From NCBI GenBank assembly GCA_964036295.1, contig OZ038467.1, forward strand, positions 21,211,670 through 21,275,669: a stretch of DNA of 64,000 bases, given 5' to 3'. Within the stretch, counting starts at the first letter, position 1. Each line of letters opens with the position of its first letter. This stretch comes from Plumapathes pennacea (taxonomy: Eukaryota > Cnidaria > Anthozoa > Antipatharia > Myriopathidae). The notes beneath the pieces were generated by a model. It saw only the letters and a program-made list of their open reading frames with translations, made no database searches and had not been told where the DNA came from. This document shows, in pieces, positions 58,409 to 64,000 of this stretch. Position numbers and translations under genes: made by a program.

Positions 58409-59728
58409 TTAAGAGGTCTAAAATGAGTGTGGTTTGAGCTTAGTTTGATCCCTAAAAGGTGCTACCACTAAATTATATGGCATCTTAAAATATTGACATC
58501 CATATAATTGTGACAAAAGCTATGTGTGCCATGTACATTGATAACAGCTTTGTCTGGTGGTGTAAAAAGGCCATTTGACAAGACACCCAATAACAGTACT
58601 ATCTGTGTCACAAATGCTAGCCTTTGATCTTGAGCACTGTAAGTGGTACTTACCAACTGTATGAGGAAAAGTCCGGCCAATTTTATGTGGGAGTCCCCCT
58701 CCCCTTACCCCCCCCCCCCCCCCTTCTTGGCAGGTATAATAAACGCCATACCAACCCTTTTCTCACAATCATAATCTGATCACAAATCCAAACATTAACT
58801 CAAGAGGCACACACCTTGTATCTGAGCAGAGGGTATTCTCCCAGGAGGTAGCACTCTCTGCCAACTATCTTCATCACATAATCATCCGGCTCCTCATAGT
58901 GGTCTGGCTGCAGACCTGACACAACCTCTTCTTTATGTCTGACAGCATACATTCAATCTGGATTTGTTTAAGAATGATTAAAGACCAGTCGGCAAGAAGC
59001 AGTCGACACTTATTAAAGAATTGGCGCTCAAGGACTCCCACATCCTTCTGCTGAAGTCAACAACCTTGTGTAAAGGCGGGCAGAGTCAGTCCGCTGATGT
59101 GCTTTTTTCAACGGGCCGGCATTGGAAAACAGAAGTGATATTTCCGTCTCCGTTCGACACTCGGTTCGAAACTCGACCTTGGTCCCTTCGCTCGAAATGA
59201 AGCTGCAGTCAAGCTTGAGATTAAGTCGACGCGGTCCACTACACATGGTATGAAGCGTGTCACGAATCAGCGGTGTATATTACTTCAACACGAAAGTCGA
59301 ACTTCCTTCAGTTTCACCACAATAATGCCAGGCGTTCCCAGAAAAACATCTCGACTATGTGCGGGGGAGGGGTGGGAGGGGGAATCGCCCAAAACACTCC
59401 ACGTCTCTTCACTAAATGATGGACTTTATGCGAAGTTGAAGAGAAATATGTTGTCAGAGATACAAATAACTATTGGGCAAGGGTATCCCTTTTGTACACA
59501 GGAAGCAGTTTATAGTCAGCGTGCAATTTAGATTTCCGGCATGCTAATTGTTTTCAAGCTGAGAGTCAATATTGGGTACCCTTCCTTTTCGAGCTGAACA
59601 TTCATACTTTGCTATCATCTTTTTTTTCTTTAACTGCGGCCTCCATGTGTAACGTTTCAATGATTTTTTTTAAAACCGCCGTAGGCGAAAATCTCACACG
59701 GTTCGCACGAAATCACCAGATTATATAC

Positions 59729-59835
59729 AACCTCGTTCCCAGGCTCTTTCATCTCTTACGGCCCTCAACCCAAGCCCCGGAGACGTGTCTCTATTGCCCA
59801 GTCCTTGAGGGCCGAGGAGACGACTGACATTTTAG
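59729..59835 (+). repeat. Dispersed repeat CCTCGTTCCCAGGCTCTTTC
   Basis: It matches the reverse complement of 60435-60508 over the CTCGTTCCCAG.CTCTTTCATCTC segment. The two face each other around a p110 exon. They are probably two insertions of one family rather than the ends of one element. Confidence 0.5.
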
Positions 59836-60348
59836 GATGTGATTATCGTATTCTTAATCTTCTGGTTGCCACTGGCGAACTTCGGGCTGGCTGTTGTCGG
59901 CCAAGCAGAGTGCACAAATCGGGCCAAGAACGCGACAGAGTTCATGAAACAAAAAAGTGTTAATATACGTACCTGCGTATTGCTGTGCCAGGAGTATTTG
60001 ACTCAATTTCACATTTGCCTCTTTCCCACTCTGTCTTCAGGCTTGTTCTTGCAACATTTACTCTTGCCTAATAAAGAACAAAAATCAGCATCAGATTTTT
60101 AGTTTCCCAAGAGTTTAAATATATACAGTTAATTGAGACTTAATTATGATTCTGTACAGCAAGGGGTCTTTTTTCCTGGAGCCGGAATTTCTTGGGGATA
60201 GGAATCGCTCGTCCATGGGAGGGAGGAGGCGGGGAGGGGGGATACAGGAGGTAGTCTGTACTAAAATGTGGAGACAAAAGTGACGGACTGGGCGGAAATT
60301 TCGTGTCACCTTTTCTTGAGCTGTGCTGCTGCTATTTGCCGCCATCAT

Positions 60349-60957
60349 GTCTTGTCAGCAATCTTCTTGTATTTGCACCTGAGTAATTGATGTCCTCACT
60401 GAACAAGATAAACAAGCGGACGGACTGATGACGTCACCAACATGCGCAATGCGTTCGCCAGCTCTGTCGGCGGAGCCGGGAGATGAAAGAGTCTGGGAAC
60501 GAGGTTGTGGCCAAAAATGGTCGATTTTGAGCAAAATTTGAAAACTTTTGAAACTTCCAGGAAACCTTCCTGGGACTATAACGATAATTGCCATACAGCC
60601 GTTGACAAGACACGAGTTTGGGTATTGGTCGATGGTCGAGGGTCGAGGGTATGGTCGAGGGTCAACAAAAAAATAGAAAAAATATACAAATAAACAAAAA
60701 TAAAGAAAAAAAATATATATATATATAAAATAAACCCGGTTGGTATCGACGACAGACCTATTCATTACTTTTATTCGCGAATTCTCATTATAATCAATAT
60801 TAATTTTGAACTTACAGTAGATATATAACATAAAAAAAGAACAAGTTTGTGAAGCAAGCACGCGTGTACAGAATCCGTTTAAATTCGCGTTAACAATGCA
60901 AAATTGCTGACGTCAACTTGACATCGACCTAATATGGAAGTACAATAACGGTTACAA
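60349..60957. other. Upstream of p110 remnant; no gene recognised
   Basis: This contains the second CTCGTTCCCAG repeat (60435-60508), a run of GGTCGAGGGT repeats (60625-60662) and an AT-rich stretch with (AT)n near 60714-60728. No coding feature is supported. Confidence 0.4.
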
Positions 60958-61460
60958 TACTTTAAAGTGCCTATAAACCTTCAGACGTTACGTTTTTATA
61001 TGAAAGTAGGAAGTGATCTAAGCAACTTATACTCAAAGAAACTCCGTTCCGAAGCGTTCTTATACTTTTTTCACGCGGTTGAATTCAGAATTCCAAAATC
61101 TTGACCGAGCGACATGGGAGACTGGGTCTGTGACGTCAGAGAAGGGACTGGCATCGCTTTGGCGTTTCTTTGCCTTAGTTGTTTTTTCCTTGGTTACGTT
61201 TTTCTCGACAACACATCTATGAGGAATAATTCTCACCTCGCCAACTGCAAAATCTGTGTGAAAGTTTTGTTTGACGAGAAACGAGTCCCTCCTCTGACGT
61301 CATAACCCAGGCTCTTGCTCGAAAAACTTTGCGCGGTCAGATTCAAAATGGCGGTCAAAATCGCATGTTTGCCGGGCGGAAAAATATATAAAAACGCTTC
61401 GGAGCGGAGTTTCTTTGGCCATAAGTTGTTTAGATTACTTCCTACTTTCATATAATCAAA
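60958..61460. mobile_element. Fold-back element with long inverted arms
   Basis: The left arm 60998-61078 (GAAAGTAGGAAGTGATCTAA, CAAAGAAACTCCGTTCCGAA) pairs with the right arm 61380-61455. An inner pair (CTGTGACGTCAGAG near 61128, CTCTGACGTCATAA near 61293) continues the palindrome. The outermost 38 bases (TTTAAAGTGCCTATAAACCT, TCAGACG) instead pair with 62688-62722. The open frame at 61114-61305 lies inside the hairpin and is not a credible gene. Confidence 0.65.
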
Positions 61461-62722
61461 GCAGCAAGGCAGCTGTAAGCTCGCGAATTTGTAAAAGGAC
61501 TTCATTTTGCGGAAGTAGCTATTTAATAGAACTGGCTCAATTCACCACTTCGTGGTGAACGCGGGCTTAAAAAGTGTTATATAATAATTGAGAGAAAGAT
61601 TTATCGACGCGGTTTTCACGGGTCACGCGATCGCAGCACCCTTCAAAATAACAGATTGTACCTTTTTGACTCTAGAACTAAAAAGACCTGAAATAGTCCA
61701 GATGCCAATTTTGGATTGTCTAGGCTTCATTTTGGCGAAGCAGGGGCAATTTGTTTTTTGGAGATTTGATAAGAGTTTGTATGCGGCCGCATGTTAGTCG
61801 AACTCGGAACACAAAATGAAGTTGATCTGTGACTCAGCTTGATGTTTAGTTACTTCACATCTTTCGCAGTTCTAACTTTAAAATGTTGCGTGAAGGACCG
61901 ATTTTAGTCGGCCGCGCGCGTGTACACGGCTTTGTTGTCACGGTATTCAAACGTCCATAGCTCCCGATAGATATTTTGTATCGACTCAGAATTTTGCTTT
62001 AAGTCTTAAGGCATGATAGTCCTGAACATATCAGTGTATTAGACTTATAGGATACGTTACTTTTGAGATGGCTTTTTATGACGTGACATGCAAACCAAGA
62101 ATTGAAACACCTGATAATTTGCATACTGTATGAACTTGTAAACATTCACCGGAAATGGATATTTTTGGCCGAGATTCAATATCTTTCCGGCCTAGTATCT
62201 TCTAAGCCGTATATACTGTCACTACAGAAATTTTGGCGGATACTAAACCAACGGCTTCAGATTTGTGTGCGATAACGCCATCGGTGCCACTGATTGTTTG
62301 ACCTTCATGGCACCGCGCCAAACGGTCACAATAACAACGCAAAACACAGTAGAGTGAAACACAACCAAGCTCAGAATCAATGGCCAAACAAACTTCGAAC
62401 GCATGACAAAACTTCAAAATGAGAACACGTTCCGAACAAAAATATGGTCGCAACAACTACGACAACATCTTGCTTTTAAACTGCGTTGATCGACACACCC
62501 TGTTGCGCGCCTTCATCATGCCCAAATTTGGAAAACCGCAACTGCTTTATTTGGAAATCCATTGTTGACAACAGAGGGAATAGGGAAGTAGGGAAGTAGG
62601 GAAGTAGGGAAGTAGGGAGGTAGGGAAGTAGGGAAGGAAAGTGATTACTATACCTCGCAAATCCCACAAAGTGGAATTCGCGAGCTAAAAACGTAGCGTC
62701 TGAAGGTTTATAGGCACTTTAA
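61461..62722. mobile_element. Possible outer part of a 1.76-kb inverted-repeat element
   Basis: The right end (62688-62722) is the inverse of 60958-60995, so 60958-62722 could be one non-autonomous element with a fold-back left arm. Between them there is no recognisable transposase. It contains an 8-bp minisatellite (AGGGAAGT)n at 62573-62637. Confidence 0.45.
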
Positions 62723-63000
62723 AGAGACACTTTAAAGTCCCCGGAAACCAGCGACATTTCGCAAATGGCAAGATGGTATTAGCAGACGACAAGATCGACA
62801 CAAAAAAAAGCCGAAGAAAACAACACAGTTTCCGACTTCTAGTGATTCAAGAAAAATTGACTGCCTGACTCGTGAATTAAACGTTACGTCATAAATGTTT
62901 AACTGTTTAAAAATAGACCAAGTACAGTTACTTTTGGGAGTTCAGGTTACAATAGTTTAACCCGTTTCCTGTTGTAACCGGTTAACGTGTTGTAACCATT

Positions 63001-63540
63001 ACCGAACTCCAAATGTAGCTGCACTTGCTCTATTGCTAAACAGTGCAGCCGCCACGCTTCAATTTCTGCTTCCATTTCTGCTTCTTCTGCTTCCATCTGG
63101 AAAGGAAAAACAACACCTTGTAGATTGGAAATTGGCTGTGAGTTTCATGCGTACTATTAAACATACGTAACATTTATGCATTCAATATACAGTTCATAAG
63201 GTATGATTGCCGGTCAGTCATTCTTCTCTATACTCTCTGAGCTATAACTGTCTTCACAGTGGTCTATCATTGACTCGAACACTCTCTCTGTCTATTCATC
63301 CCTCAGAGACATACATCACAAAAGAACATACTAATGAAACAAGAGTCAACTTATGCAGATAGCTACAGTATCCAGGAACATCATAATTACCTGTGCCTTG
63401 GTCTTTTTCCTTGGTCTTTTTCGACTTGACTTTTCACGCTTGACTTGGCGTGCTCTCAAGGGGCAGCTGTAAGATGTGCTTTTTCTTTTGTTCACTCTAC
63501 TCAGTCGTTCTGCATTAGTAAATGCCAAAATTTATCAATT
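63001..63540 (-). CDS. Unrecognised gene fragment: basic exon then acidic helix exon
   Basis: The upstream exon (about 63391-63512) is strongly basic: RLSRVNKRKSTSYSCPLRAR, then KRPRKKTKAQ at donor gtaattat. The next exon (about 63002-63097) follows acceptor ctttccag in matching phase and reads MEAEEAEMEAEIEAWRLHCL, then AIEQVQLHLEF, with donor gtaatg. A basic (nuclear-type) segment followed by an acidic amphipathic helix is compatible with a DNA-binding or coiled-coil protein, possibly transposon-derived. I do not recognise it. The 5' and 3' ends are not defined. Confidence 0.4.
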
Positions 63541-63837
63541 TATCGTTTTGAGCTTATCTAACATTCTGTGATCGTCAAAAATTACCTCTACATTACAAAA
63601 ATAACAATACCTCTAGGAAGGCAGACGAGAGGGCGATCAGCAGGAGGTCGAGTTAGCACAAAAGGTCAACTTGCATGTACATTGTACCACTGTAGTATTC
63701 CCACAGTCAACTGTGTTTGTTTCTTCCCCAGGTGGATTCGCCCCCAACCAAAGGTCAATTAAGTCCAAACCCAAATTAATCAATTCGTCCCTTAAACAAA
63801 CTCAATTCATATTTTGAGAAATATCCCCTTACTCTGT

Positions 63838-64000
63838 TTCAGACCAAAATTTGTGATTCTCGACCCTATTTCAGACCAAAATTTGAAATTTTTGACAATA
63901 TTTCAAGCCAAAATGTGCAATTTTCACCCTCTTTCAGACCAAATATCAAAATCTCTTCAAATTGATACCCTAATTCAGACTAAAATGCTGAAAATGATAC
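63838..64000. repeat. About 32-bp tandem repeat (TTTCAGACCAAAAT)
   Basis: Five diverged units have AGACC/AAGCC starts at about 63841, 63873, 63906, 63936 and 63977. The array runs off the end of the window. Confidence 0.8.

Larger units (their letters stand above)
56188..60348 (-). pseudogene. Class I PI3-kinase catalytic subunit (p110), truncated remnant
   Basis: Phase-compatible exons in transcription order: 60310-60348 (MMAANSSSTAQEK, tentative), 59973-60067 (Ras-binding domain start, ending ESNTPGTAIR), 58815-58938 (HKEEVV, DDYVMKIVGRECYLLGEYPL), 57844-58067 (YIRTCVAKGDRP, then linker), 57418-57630 (C2: GLYHGEEALC, FWNEYLDFEI, MARVCFVIYGV), 56853-57077 (LLAWVNTTLFD, GVNPIGSVMSNPN), about 56540-56583 (IYELATAAAKQKEE) and 56188-56303 (QLKQIIDREPLVPIFEQDKE). 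The closest family match is p110 beta/delta. Breaks: the linker exon is 224 bases where 225 is expected; the C2 exon has three in-frame stops (TGA, TAA, TGA); the exon at 56540 reaches TGA; and 56188-56303 has a stop or shift. Helical and kinase domains are absent where MITEs and satellite begin. Intact p110 phosphorylates PIP2 at the plasma membrane; this copy cannot. Confidence 0.8.

Noticed and set aside
59729..60508. A single 780-bp element with inverted CCTCGTTCCCAG ends
   Set aside because: The interval contains a phase-compatible p110 exon (59973-60067) and a candidate first exon, so two separate insertions of one repeat family facing each other fit better.
61114..61305. Plus-strand 63-codon open frame with a hydrophobic stretch
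   Set aside because: It lies inside the fold-back element and its ends are part of the inverted repeat. No homology or splice context supports it.

Overview
The window is animal nuclear DNA. It has intron-rich genes with GT/AG splice sites, BEL/Pao and Ty3/gypsy retroelements, a LINE, several MITEs and long satellites. The conserved genes and the repeat style (TTTTCCCTGAC repeats, CCCTTTCACTCC termini) suggest an anthozoan cnidarian, most likely a stony coral. That assignment is inference; no ribosomal or mitochondrial marker is present.

Region 1 (1-20.9 kb) is a repeat-dense block built from inverted and tandem copies of one module. Plus-strand copies fill about 0.4-11.75 kb and minus-strand copies fill about 14.2-20.5 kb. 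Both point inward to a centre made of a C-rich minisatellite, a near-perfect 26-bp satellite and a G-rich minisatellite. The module carries short exon-like pieces with conserved splice sites and conserved reading frame, some Cys-rich. They look like the decaying remains of a multi-exon gene that I do not recognise. A young BEL/Pao element with 257-bp LTRs (one mismatch) and a TTAT target duplication sits inside one plus-strand copy. A further tandem duplication at 16.6-20.2 kb contains a GGGACCCTT minisatellite and a 240-bp (TA)n run.

Region 2 (20.9-40.5 kb) has a dead Ty3/gypsy pol (minus), then an unrecognised minus-strand gene (24.2-26.5 kb). That gene is divergent from a PDIA6 (protein disulfide isomerase) pseudogene (26.7-28.4 kb, plus) whose upstream region still holds an ERSE-like site. 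Next is a 15-exon SNX17 (sorting nexin 17) gene on the minus strand (30.15-36.97 kb), convergent with the PDIA6 remnant. SNX17 has near-complete domain coverage but two one-base losses. Beyond it lie a 250-bp satellite and a LINE fragment that abuts it.

Region 3 (40.5-53.3 kb) is a 12.3-kb satellite of 85-bp monomers. Its core has a higher-order repeat with exact 1953-bp and 2633-bp periods, flanked by diverged monomers, much as in human alpha satellite. A 56-bp minisatellite follows.

Region 4 (53.4-64 kb) has several MITEs (3-bp TAA/TTA duplications or TTAA), then a minus-strand remnant of a class I PI3-kinase catalytic subunit (p110, beta/delta-like). The Ras-binding, linker, C2 and post-C2 exons survive; stops and a one-base loss break it, and the helical and kinase domains are missing toward the satellite. 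The end of the window has a fold-back element, an unrecognised basic/acidic gene fragment and short tandem repeats.

Taken together, two or three ordinary housekeeping or signalling genes (SNX17 for endosomal recycling, PDIA6 for ER folding, p110 for PI3K signalling) are embedded in, and partly eroded by, satellite and transposon DNA. This could be a pericentromere-like or other heterochromatic neighbourhood.
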